64,000 nucleotides of DNA, taken from assembly GCF_019711315.1 (NCBI RefSeq), contig NZ_CP081294.1:620001-684000 (forward strand). The letters run 5' to 3'. Below, one piece after another: positions 34,367 to 42,420 of the stretch. Origin of the DNA: Qipengyuania gelatinilytica. GTDB taxonomy: Bacteria > Pseudomonadota > Alphaproteobacteria > Sphingomonadales > Sphingomonadaceae. Each line of letters starts with the position of its first letter. Within the stretch, counting starts at the first letter, position 1. The position numbers and the translations under genes are program-made. The notes under the pieces were generated by a model that was not told the origin of the DNA, did no database searches, and saw only the letters and a list, made by a program, of their open reading frames with translations.

Positions 34367-35202
34367 ATTCGAGTACTCCGACCAAGTAATTGGAAGTACG
34401 CGAACCCAGGGTAAGAATTTTATTTTTTGTAAGAAATCGACATCGCGATGCGGTTGGAATCCCGTCCTAATACCCAGCGATCTGTGATTTCGATACTTAA
34501 GATACGTGATTCCACGGGGACTACAAGCGCCAAAACGGCAGACACCCTCGTTTCGCCGGGCAGGAAACGTTCTCAAACTGTCGGCAACCCTTACACGTCC
34601 CTCGCCAGTTAACTGAAATGCAACGCAGTTTTTACCGGCAGCCATTGGCCAAAAGTGGTCAAACTTTTTTGCAATCTTTGGTCAAAAACGACATTCCGAG
34701 CTCGAAATAACGTTATCATTTCCAATATATTAGATCTTGCTCAAAAAAGATTCGTCGCTTTTGTTCGAATCGAACGGACCGAGTCGAATCATTGCCGACC
34801 TCTCCTTTCGAGAGGCGTTTGAAAAGACCGTTCTCGAACCACGTAAACCATGGATTGCAAGAAAATAGCACGGCCATTGCACGCATTACTTGGCCCGAAC
34901 CCCCAGATACATAGGCCAGGACAGGCACCAGCCCGAAGAACATAGAATGGCGAAGCTTGGTCGCGCGCCTGCTGCCACCCGATCGACAAGCGAGCGATGT
35001 CGCCAGTCCGGACATTGCCTCAGGCGACGCAGAACAGCGGTGAATTTGTAATTCATTCGTAGTCCGAGGCGCCATTCGGGAGGGGCGACTTCCCAGCGCC
35101 AATAATTTTCTATAGGTTTCCAGCTAGGTCGCTTGGGGAGGCGAAAACTCGTGCGCGGAATATTTGTAGAAACGCTGGCCGATTCGTGCCGGGAATGACG
35201 GC
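34367..35202. other. 836-bp AT-richer non-coding region with palindromes
   Basis: This divergent gap between the LuxR regulator and the six-gene operon is markedly AT-richer around 34630-34760 than its surroundings. It holds CAGTTAACTG (34606-34615, perfect palindrome), two TGGTCAAA copies (34656-34663 and 34679-34686), and GTTCGA-A-TCGAAC (34763-34775). A CCTCTC/GAGAGG hairpin lies at 34799-34815. Open frames of up to 128 codons exist, but none has a family-like sequence or clear Shine-Dalgarno site. It probably contains promoters for both flanking units. An unrecognised small RNA cannot be excluded. Confidence 0.5.
34763..34775. promoter_or_regulatory. Perfect 13-bp palindrome (operator-like)
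   Basis: GTTCGA and TCGAAC flank a single central A. A related half-site GAGTCGAATC follows at about 34781. The size and symmetry suit a dimeric HTH regulator, perhaps the adjacent LuxR-type protein. Binding is inferred. Confidence 0.35.
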
Positions 35203-37329
35203 TTGAGCGGCTCGCCCACACGGGTTGCCGTCATTGGCGGTGGCTGCGCTGCAATGGCGCTGGCATGGGAACTTTCTCGCCCCGAACACCGCGGGAAATA
35301 TGAGGTCACCGTCTATCAGGAAGGCTGGCGACTGGGCGGCAAGGGTGCTTCGGGCCGCGGCGTTTCAGGCCGGATCGAAGAGCATGGCCTCCACATCTGG
35401 CTTGGCTTCTACGACAATTCCTTTCGCATGATGCGCGAGTGCCATGCCGAGCTAGAGGCCGCCGGCAAGGGTCACATCTACGGCGACTGGCGCGACGCCT
35501 GGACGCCTGAAAACGACATCGCCCTCCATTCTTCCGACGAGCACGGCGGCTTCACCAGCTGGAGCGTGCATATGCCCGCGCGCGCTGGCCTGCCCGGCGA
35601 TCCGCTACCCCCCGATACTGGTTTCTCGCTCCCCCACTACATGGCGCGGGCCTTCGAATTGATGCAGGCCCTGGTGCTGGACACCAGGGTCGACGGCAAG
35701 ACGCCCGTTACCGATTTCGAGCATCCCGCCTCCGGCGATATTTCGCACCGCCTCGCCCATCTTGCCCGGCTCGGCCGGTTTGCCGGGGCGGCGGCCCTGG
35801 CCGAAGGGCTCGGCGTTCTTGCCGCACTCCTGCGGTCGGTCACCCCGGCAAGGTCGGACGGGCTGCTCAAGGCGTCCGAAGGCATATTGTCGCAGCTGCG
35901 GCAATGGGTGGAGGACCAGTGGATCGCCGACGACCAGCACCGCTTCATGTGGGAAGTGGCCGATCTGACGGTGGCGACGATCACCGGCATGATCCGCTAT
36001 GGCATCCTTACCGACGAGCGCGGCCTCGACGCGATCGACGATTACGAATGCCGCGAATGGATGCGCATCAACGGCGCTTCGATCCGGGCGCTGCAATCGC
36101 CCTTCCTGCGCGGCCTCTACGACCTGTCGATGGGCTATGAGAACGGGGACGAGAGCAAGCCTGCCCTATCCGCCGGTCAGGGCCTGCGTGGGACCTTGCG
36201 CACCTTCTTCGGCTATCGCGGCGCCTTCATGTGGCGGATGCGCGCCGGCATGGGCGATGTGGTCTTCGCCCCGCTCTACACCGCCATGCGCGACCGCGGG
36301 GTAAAGTTCGAATTCTTCCACCGCCTCACCAACACCGGCCTTTCGGAAAGCGGGGATCACGTCGACAGCCTCACCTTCGACGTACAGGCCGAGATCGAGC
36401 GCGATGGCGAATACCAGCCGCTGGTCGAAGTGGCGGGCAAGCCGTGCTGGCCGTCAAAGCCGGATTACGCACAGCTCAAGGACGGCAAGAAAATCGAGGC
36501 CGAGGGCTGGCATTTCGAATCCCACTGGGACCGTCGGCGCGCCGGCACCAAGACCCTTCGCGTTGCGGAAGATTTCGACTTCGTGGCGCTTACCGTCGGC
36601 GTCGGCGCAATCCCGCATGTCGCCTCCGAAATCGTCGCCCACGATCAGCGCTGGGCGGACATGTGCCTCCATGTGAAGACGGTCGCCTCGCAGGCCTTCC
36701 AGATCTGGATGGACAAGAGCCTCGAAGACCTCGGCTGGCCGGGGCCCGCCTATATCACCGGCGCCTTCGCCAAGCCCTTCGATACATGGTGCGACATGGC
36801 CCATGTCGTCCCGGAAGAGGCGTGGAAGACGCCGCCGGCAACCTCGGTCTATTTCTGCGCCGTCCTGCCCGATCCGGAGACGCCGCCGAGCGATGACGAC
36901 ACCGACTATCTTTCGCTGCGGACCGAAGAAGTGCGCGCAAACGCGGAAGGCTTCCTGAAAGGGCCGGTGCGCGAAGTGTGGCCCGGCGCCTATGACGAAC
37001 ACGGTCATTTCCGGTGGAACCTGCTGTCGGTTGCCGAGGAATATGGCGGCGACCGCAAGCTCAACGACGAAGGACGGTTCGCGACCCAGTACTGGCGCGC
37101 CAATGTCAACCCTTCCGACCGCTATGTGATCCATACGCCGGGCAGCTTCCGCTACCGCATTTCGCCGCTCGACCGCACCTACGACAATCTTACCATCGCC
37201 GGGGACTGGACCGACAGCGGGTTCCACTCCGGCTGCGTCGAGGGCGCGGTCATGTCGGGACTGCTGGCCGCCCACGCCCTTTCCGGTTCACCCAGGCTCG
37301 AGGACATTACCGCCTATGACCACCCGTGA
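35203..37329 (+). CDS. Large FAD-dependent oxidoreductase (amine-oxidase/phytoene-desaturase fold), first gene of a six-gene operon
   Basis: 708-residue flavoprotein. The N-terminal dinucleotide loop is VAVIGGGCAAMALAWEL (G12, G14). EGWRLGGKG and EEHGLHIWLGFYDN resemble the substrate-side loop of carotenoid-desaturase-like proteins. The C-terminal FAD signature is IAGDWTDSGFHSGCVEGAVM. The middle is an unusually long insert (about 100-330), so it is larger than CrtI-type enzymes. The start is TTG 35203; no in-frame ATG lies close. Known: the fold desaturates, oxidises or isomerises isoprenoids and amines. Inferred: it acts on the polyprenyl product made by this operon. The specific reaction is unknown. 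Coding ends overlap the next gene by 14 bp. Confidence 0.75.
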   Translation: MSGSPTRVAVIGGGCAAMALAWELSRPEHRGKYEVTVYQEGWRLGGKGASGRGVSGRIEEHGLHIWLGFYDNSFRMMRECHAELEAAGKGHIYGDWRDAWTPENDIALHSSDEHGGFTSWSVHMPARAGLPGDPLPPDTGFSLPHYMARAFELMQALVLDTRVDGKTPVTDFEHPASGDISHRLAHLARLGRFAGAAALAEGLGVLAALLRSVTPARSDGLLKASEGILSQLRQWVEDQWIADDQHRFMWEVADLTVATITGMIRYGILTDERGLDAIDDYECREWMRINGASIRALQSPFLRGLYDLSMGYENGDESKPALSAGQGLRGTLRTFFGYRGAFMWRMRAGMGDVVFAPLYTAMRDRGVKFEFFHRLTNTGLSESGDHVDSLTFDVQAEIERDGEYQPLVEVAGKPCWPSKPDYAQLKDGKKIEAEGWHFESHWDRRRAGTKTLRVAEDFDFVALTVGVGAIPHVASEIVAHDQRWADMCLHVKTVASQAFQIWMDKSLEDLGWPGPAYITGAFAKPFDTWCDMAHVVPEEAWKTPPATSVYFCAVLPDPETPPSDDDTDYLSLRTEEVRANAEGFLKGPVREVWPGAYDEHGHFRWNLLSVAEEYGGDRKLNDEGRFATQYWRANVNPSDRYVIHTPGSFRYRISPLDRTYDNLTIAGDWTDSGFHSGCVEGAVMSGLLAAHALSGSPRLEDITAYDHP

Positions 37330-38089
37330 TCCTTCCGCGCGCAAGACAACCCCTAAGGCCGAGCGCACGCGGCCCATCCGCAGCGGAGCGGGCGTCCGCT
37401 CGCGCACTGCCTCCCACACCCCTGAAGGCGATCCGGTAGCCAGCATGGACGAGGCCGTCGCCCAAGCGGTGCAGAGCAGTATGGACGTGTTCGATGAAGC
37501 GGTGCGCAACACTCGAAGCAACATGGACCGGCTGCAAAAGGGCGATATGTCGATGAACGCCCTGCCCGGCGATCTCGCCTCGATCTCGCTCAAAGCCATC
37601 GAGGCCGTGCGCCAGCTCAGCACCTCGACACTGAACCTGTGCGAACAGATGGTCACGCAGATGAGCGTTGCATCGGCCCCGCCCGAACCCGGCGTGGTCG
37701 CCGCGCAGGTCCCGCCGTTCCGCAGCACCATGCCCAAGGGTGGCAGTCACGCCGAAGGCACGTATACCGCGCCGCGCAATGTCGGCGAGATAGAGTTCGA
37801 GACGCATTTCACCGGCCACGGCAAAGCGGTCAGCCATTCGAACCGCATGCTGAAACCCAAGCGCCCGACGCGCCCTGAAGAGATACGGCCAACCAGGCTC
37901 GAGCCGCACGGCACCAAGGCCGAACCGCTCCAATGCACCGCCTTTTCGGCTGCGCTGGGCGAGTGTCCTTCCATCAGCGTCCGCATACCCAAGGACCAGC
38001 CGCCCGGCTTCTATAACGGCCTCATCATGGCCGACGGGCAGGATGTGCCGCTGGGCGTTCTCACGATCGAAGTCCTCGGAGCCTCATGA
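37316..38089 (+). CDS. Unknown two-part protein (helical N-half, beta-rich C-half)
   Basis: 257-residue protein that I do not recognise. Residues 1-45 are basic and disordered. Residues 45-115 form amphipathic helices (MDEAVAQAVQSSMDVFDEAV, SLKAIEAVRQLSTSTLNLCE) reminiscent of phasins or other surface-binding helices. A Pro/Arg-rich linker follows. Residues 210-257 (CPSISVRIPKDQPPGFYNGL) look like a small beta-sandwich. No signal peptide or membrane helix is seen. It overlaps the flavoprotein by 14 bp and the polyprenyl synthase by ATGA. Inferred: it may scaffold the pathway or bind its hydrophobic product, like a granule protein. This is a guess from composition. Confidence 0.7.
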   Translation: MTTRDPSARKTTPKAERTRPIRSGAGVRSRTASHTPEGDPVASMDEAVAQAVQSSMDVFDEAVRNTRSNMDRLQKGDMSMNALPGDLASISLKAIEAVRQLSTSTLNLCEQMVTQMSVASAPPEPGVVAAQVPPFRSTMPKGGSHAEGTYTAPRNVGEIEFETHFTGHGKAVSHSNRMLKPKRPTRPEEIRPTRLEPHGTKAEPLQCTAFSAALGECPSISVRIPKDQPPGFYNGLIMADGQDVPLGVLTIEVLGAS

Positions 38090-39138
38090 ACGCCGAAGCG
38101 CATCAGGGCTTCGACCGCCAGCACCGCGAGGCCGCGAGCCTGTTGCAGCGCTTCGGGCAAGAGACGCGCGTCTACCTGCAGCATTACCTCACTCCCGATA
38201 CCGAGGCGCCGTATCTCGATACGCTCATGGCCGAATACCCCAAGCGCGGCGGCAAGATGCTGCGCCCGGGTATCTGCATCGCCAATGCGCTGATCTTCGG
38301 CGGCGAGCTGAAACAGGCGGCGCGCTGTGCTGCGGCAGTCGAATTACTCCACAATGCGCTGCTCATTCATGACGACGTACAGGACGAAAGCGAATTTCGT
38401 CGCGGCCTGCCCACACTGCACGCCCAGCACGGCGTGTCGCTGGCGATCAACGCCGGGGATGCCCTCCTCTTCACGGCTTTCCAGCCCCTTCTCGATGCCA
38501 TCCGGCCGCTGGGCGCGGAGGTCGGTCAGCGCGTGCTGGAAGTCACCATCGCCATGGCCCGGCAGACTGCCGAGGGCCAGGCGCTTGAACTCGGCTGGCG
38601 CGACTGCAACGTGCTGGACCTGACCGAAGCCGATTACCTGCGCATGGCGCTGAAGAAAACGGCATGGATGGGCATGATCTGGCCCGCCCAGCTCGGCGTG
38701 CTGATGGGCGGACGTGGCCGGATCGACCCGGCGCGGGTCATGCGCTTCGGGCATTTCCTCGGTCTCGCCTTCCAGATCGAGGACGATCTGCGCAATCTCA
38801 CCGACAATCCCGGCTACGGCAAGGAGCGCAACGGGGACCTTTACGAGGGCAAGCGCACGCTGATGCTGATCCATGTCCACGGAGCCTGTTCGGCGGTCGA
38901 AAGGACGCGGCTCGAACGCCTGCTCGGCCTGCCGCGCGCCGAACGCGCGACGGAAGAGATCGACTGGCTTGCCGCCCTCATGGAAGAGCGCGGTTCCATC
39001 CGCCACGCGCGGCAAGTCGCCGATGCGATGGCGGGTGTGGCCATGATGGAATTCCGTACTGCCTATGACGGCCTGCCGCCAAGCGTGGAACTCGACTTCC
39101 TTGAAATGCTGCCCAGCTGGGTGTTCGACCGGCCATGA
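38086..39138 (+). CDS. Trans-isoprenyl diphosphate synthase (polyprenyl synthetase family)
   Basis: 350-residue all-helical prenyltransferase. The first aspartate-rich motif DDVQD (96-100) is followed by RRG. The second motif reads EDDLRN, so it is DDxxN (D233, D234, N237) rather than DDxxD. GKMLRPG matches the GKRxRP diphosphate-binding pattern. The residue five before the first motif is A91, with no aromatic plug at -4 or -5. Known: plug residues there limit chain length in FPP/GGPP synthases. Inferred: it makes a C20 or longer chain, or has a non-standard role because of the altered motif. ATGA overlaps join it to both neighbours. The housekeeping IspA/IspB genes are not in this window. 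Confidence 0.85.
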   Translation: MNAEAHQGFDRQHREAASLLQRFGQETRVYLQHYLTPDTEAPYLDTLMAEYPKRGGKMLRPGICIANALIFGGELKQAARCAAAVELLHNALLIHDDVQDESEFRRGLPTLHAQHGVSLAINAGDALLFTAFQPLLDAIRPLGAEVGQRVLEVTIAMARQTAEGQALELGWRDCNVLDLTEADYLRMALKKTAWMGMIWPAQLGVLMGGRGRIDPARVMRFGHFLGLAFQIEDDLRNLTDNPGYGKERNGDLYEGKRTLMLIHVHGACSAVERTRLERLLGLPRAERATEEIDWLAALMEERGSIRHARQVADAMAGVAMMEFRTAYDGLPPSVELDFLEMLPSWVFDRP

Positions 39139-40205
39139 GCGGACACCTCCTTCTTTATGGCGCCAACGGCGTCACCGGCCTCGAAGTGGCTCACCACCTC
39201 GCCGGGAAGGTCGACCTGAAGCTTGCCGGGCGCAATCCCGAGGCGATCCGTGCGATTGCCGAGGAGCTGGGCGTCCCCTGGGTTGCCTTCGGCCTCGACG
39301 ATACCAAGGCGACCGCGCAGCATGTTGGCGAGGCCGGGGCCGTGCTCAACGCAGCAGGTCCTTTCAACGAGACCGCCGGCCACCTCGTGCGCGCCTGCAC
39401 GGCGAACGGAACGCATTATCTCGACCTTGGCGGCGAATGGCCCGTATTCAAGCAGCTGAAAACGCACGACCGGGAGGCGTTCGATGCCAATGTCATGATC
39501 CTCCCCGGGATCGGCCTGACTGTCGCGGCGACCGACTGCTTGATGAAACGAGCGGTGGAGCTGTGGCCCGATACGGATCGGATGTGCCTCGGCATCTCAC
39601 GCGCGCAGGTGATTTCGCGCGGAAGCGTCTCGACGGCCGCCCGGCTGCTCGATGCCGACGCAATGATATGCCGCGACAAAAAGCTGGAACGCGTGCCTGC
39701 CGGCAGTCTGAAGCGTCCGTTCGACTTCGGCAGCGGCCTTAGCGATTGCGTCGCGATGAGCTGGGCGGATGTCGTCACCGGCCCGGTATCCACCGACGTC
39801 GCCAATATCGAGGTCTACACCGAGATGAGGTGGCACGAGCGCGCCGCCTACCGCATGTCGGGCATCGGCATGCGCGTGACGGGCGAACGGCAGGCGCGCG
39901 AGTTTGCCGACCAGCTTTCGATGGCCTGGCCGCGCTCGCCTTCGCCGGAAGCGCGCGAACGGGCGCGCTTTGCCATGGTGGTCGAAGCGCTCGACAAATG
40001 GCGGCGCGTGCGGCGGCTGAAGTTGCATACGCTCGACGGGTACACCTCAAGCGTGCTCTGTGCAGGCGAGGTGGTCCGGCGTGTCCTCGGCGGCGAGGCT
40101 CCCGCCGGTTTCCAGACGCCTGCCAGCGCTTTCGGGGCACAACTGGTGGTCGACGCCGGCGCCGGAGTTTTCGAAAGCCTCACCCCGGCAGAGACGGCGC
40201 CATGA
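39135..40205 (+). CDS. Saccharopine-dehydrogenase-like NADP-dependent reductase
   Basis: 356-residue protein with LLLYGANGVTGLEVA at the N-terminus (Rossmann loop, G9, G12, G15), VLNAAGPFNETA, and GTHYLDLGGEWPVFKQL. This matches the Sacchrp_dh_NADP family that includes trans-acting enoyl reductases of lipid pathways. The C-terminal domain is less typical, and the lysine-pathway residues are not evident. Inferred: it reduces a C=C or C=O bond of the operon's product. ATGA overlaps link it to the polyprenyl synthase and the first decarboxylase-like gene. A role in lysine metabolism is unlikely in this context. Confidence 0.75.
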   Translation: MSGHLLLYGANGVTGLEVAHHLAGKVDLKLAGRNPEAIRAIAEELGVPWVAFGLDDTKATAQHVGEAGAVLNAAGPFNETAGHLVRACTANGTHYLDLGGEWPVFKQLKTHDREAFDANVMILPGIGLTVAATDCLMKRAVELWPDTDRMCLGISRAQVISRGSVSTAARLLDADAMICRDKKLERVPAGSLKRPFDFGSGLSDCVAMSWADVVTGPVSTDVANIEVYTEMRWHERAAYRMSGIGMRVTGERQAREFADQLSMAWPRSPSPEARERARFAMVVEALDKWRRVRRLKLHTLDGYTSSVLCAGEVVRRVLGGEAPAGFQTPASAFGAQLVVDAGAGVFESLTPAETAP

Positions 40206-41350
40206 TCGGCGGCGAAACCTTCGTGCCCTACGTCCAGTCGGCGATCAGCCAGGATGTGCCGCCCCCTTATCACTTCCCGAATGTGCGGGTGAACACCTTC
40301 ATCTGGGCGGCAGACATGGCCAAGGTGCAGGCCTATTGCGATACCTATCTCAACCTCGGCACCGCATCCGAGCGCGGCTTTCACTACCGCCCGCTCGCCG
40401 CCTGGCCTTACGCCACGCTGATGTTCCTCGACTATCCCGAGATGATCAGCTCGGCGCGCGATGTCTTCGATTTCGGCGAGACGCCCTATCCCGACCGGGG
40501 GATCACCAGCCAACGCGAAGCATTCGTCGCCATCCCCGTGGTGCGATACGGGACCAACCCGTTGACGGCGATAACCCGCGCGGCGGTGGAATGGATCGTC
40601 CCCGTTATCGTGGTGAGCGAGCCGTGGTCGAGCGTGTGCGGGCGCGAGATGCTCGGCCTCGGCAAGCTGCTGGCCGAGATCGACTTTGGCGAGAACCAGG
40701 AGCCCGACAGTTTCTTTGGCAAGGTCCGCCTGCCCAGTTGGAAGGACGGGGCTCCGCACGAGGTGCAGGCATATCGCGATTTCGTCACCGTCACCACCGG
40801 AGCACCGATGCCGACCGCCACGCCGCAGGGAGACGAGCAATCGCTCTTTTCCCTGCTCGACACGCCGCAGGCCTCCGCGCTCATCGCGACCATGTCGAAG
40901 CTGTCCAACTTCATGAATTTCGTATCTCTCGGGACTATCCCGACCGTGATGCGTACCGTCGGATTGAAGCAGTATCGCGATGCGAAACATCCCGACAAGG
41001 CCGTCTACCAGGCGCTGGTGACGTGCCGGTCCTACTTCTCAAACCTGCGCTCGATCGAGTTCTACAACGAGCAGGATGTCGACATCAGCTTCAACAGCGA
41101 AGGCAGTTTCCGCCAGATCATCTCGACGCTGATATCCAGCCCCAAGGTCGGCCTCGGCGCCACGATGAGCACCCATCCTGTCGCAGCCTTCCGCTTTTGC
41201 GCCGATATCGATTACGACCAGATGCGTGTAATCCACGAGTTTCCGATCGACGGGATCGACGGAATCCAGCCGCGCGCTGCTCGCAGCGACCTGACTGCTC
41301 CCCTGTTCCGGCCGATGAAGGGACTGCTCGAGGGTCTTTTCAAACGATGA
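40202..41350 (+). CDS. Acetoacetate-decarboxylase-like protein 1
   Basis: 382-residue protein resembling the acetoacetate decarboxylase (ADC) fold. Residues VNTFIWAADM, PYATLMFLDYPE and SVCGREMLGLGKLLAEIDF fit its core strands. RExxGxxK places K155 at the Schiff-base lysine position. It is longer than true ADC (about 245 aa), with extra sequence before and after the core. Known: ADC-like enzymes use that lysine for decarboxylation, aldol or dehydration chemistry. Inferred: it modifies a keto or aldehyde group of the pathway intermediate. It starts at ATG 40202 (ATGA overlap) and ends overlapping its paralogue. Confidence 0.65.
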   Translation: MIGGETFVPYVQSAISQDVPPPYHFPNVRVNTFIWAADMAKVQAYCDTYLNLGTASERGFHYRPLAAWPYATLMFLDYPEMISSARDVFDFGETPYPDRGITSQREAFVAIPVVRYGTNPLTAITRAAVEWIVPVIVVSEPWSSVCGREMLGLGKLLAEIDFGENQEPDSFFGKVRLPSWKDGAPHEVQAYRDFVTVTTGAPMPTATPQGDEQSLFSLLDTPQASALIATMSKLSNFMNFVSLGTIPTVMRTVGLKQYRDAKHPDKAVYQALVTCRSYFSNLRSIEFYNEQDVDISFNSEGSFRQIISTLISSPKVGLGATMSTHPVAAFRFCADIDYDQMRVIHEFPIDGIDGIQPRAARSDLTAPLFRPMKGLLEGLFKR

Positions 41351-42420
41351 CCGATTTCGTCCCCTCCTTTTCCGACCAGTCGCTCATCCCGCCCTGGCGT
41401 ACCTTGCGCAGCAAGCATTGGGCCTTTGTCCTCAAGGTGTCGCGCAGCTGCATGCAAGGCTATCTCGACACCCATCTCAATGCGCCGGGACCCGACCTAC
41501 CTCCTTACCGCTACGAGGCTCTGGAGGAACCGACGCACGGCATATTGATGGTGACCGATCATCCCGAATTCTCTTGTGCAGGCGGGCGCCGCGAAGGGTG
41601 GGACACGGTCGCCTTCCGGGAGGTCTTCTGGCAGTTTCCCGCCCATCGCTATGCAGTCGATGGGCACAACCTTGCATCGACGGAGCCGGACCTCGTCTGG
41701 ATCCAGCCCTTTTACCTCGTCGACAATTCGACCGTCATGTTCGCCAGCCGCGAAATATGGGGGAGCGAGAAGCAGATGGCTGACATCGGTTTCCACACGG
41801 GTGACAAGACCGACGACCTGCACCTCGACGTGGCTATACAGGGCTTTACCAAGTTCAAGCCTCGCTCGCGCTCGCATTCGATCGGAGTGTTACGCATCAA
41901 TCTCGCTCCCGGGACCGAGGATGTCGATTATGATTCCATGATCGCTCATGCCGAAGCTCACACCGAGGCGCAGGACCTGCTCGACACATGGGGCAGGTCG
42001 ATCCCCGGCATTGGCCACGACCGCAACAAACCTGCCGACGGTGTGCATATCGATACGCTCAAGCAGTTCCGCGACGCGTTCGACATGCGGGTGGCCGCCT
42101 ATCGCGCCATTATCGCTTCGCGCGCAACTCATGAAAACGTGAAGGACTTGCGCTATTTCCGGGGCTCGGATGTCAAGCTGGCCTTCGCCTGGTCGGAAAC
42201 GATGGGCGAGCAATTGAAGACACTCTTCGATATCGACGAGCCTGCCGCTGGAAAGGAAGACTTCGCGTTCTCCGACGCTACGCCGTCCGAACTGGCAACC
42301 GACTGGCATCTTCCGATCATCAGCAAGGACGTGGTTTTCGCCCTCACCTTCCAATCGGACGCCGAATTCGAAGTGCTGGAAACGCTCCACACCTATGGAG
42401 CGGGCGTCTTCTCTCCCTGA
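41347..42420 (+). CDS. Acetoacetate-decarboxylase-like protein 2
   Basis: 357-residue protein, related in layout to the preceding gene. Seen: HGILMVTDHPEFS, LVWIQPFYLVDNSTVMFASR and REIWGSEKQMADIGF, where RExxGxxK again gives a lysine (K142). The two are divergent paralogues rather than a recent duplication. Inferred: they may form a heteromer or act in successive steps. It is the last gene of the operon, and its final 28 bp overlap the end of the convergent TIR gene. No signal peptide is seen, so it is cytosolic. The activity is unproven. Confidence 0.6.
   Translation: MTDFVPSFSDQSLIPPWRTLRSKHWAFVLKVSRSCMQGYLDTHLNAPGPDLPPYRYEALEEPTHGILMVTDHPEFSCAGGRREGWDTVAFREVFWQFPAHRYAVDGHNLASTEPDLVWIQPFYLVDNSTVMFASREIWGSEKQMADIGFHTGDKTDDLHLDVAIQGFTKFKPRSRSHSIGVLRINLAPGTEDVDYDSMIAHAEAHTEAQDLLDTWGRSIPGIGHDRNKPADGVHIDTLKQFRDAFDMRVAAYRAIIASRATHENVKDLRYFRGSDVKLAFAWSETMGEQLKTLFDIDEPAAGKEDFAFSDATPSELATDWHLPIISKDVVFALTFQSDAEFEVLETLHTYGAGVFSP

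Noticed and set aside
34716..35102. 128-codon minus-strand frame in the long non-coding region
   Set aside because: No Shine-Dalgarno site, odd composition and no recognisable domain; the region looks regulatory instead.
35203..42420. Reading the six-gene operon as a carotenoid cluster
   Set aside because: No phytoene synthase, lycopene cyclase or other crt gene is present. The flavoprotein is much longer than CrtI, and the decarboxylase-like pair does not fit.
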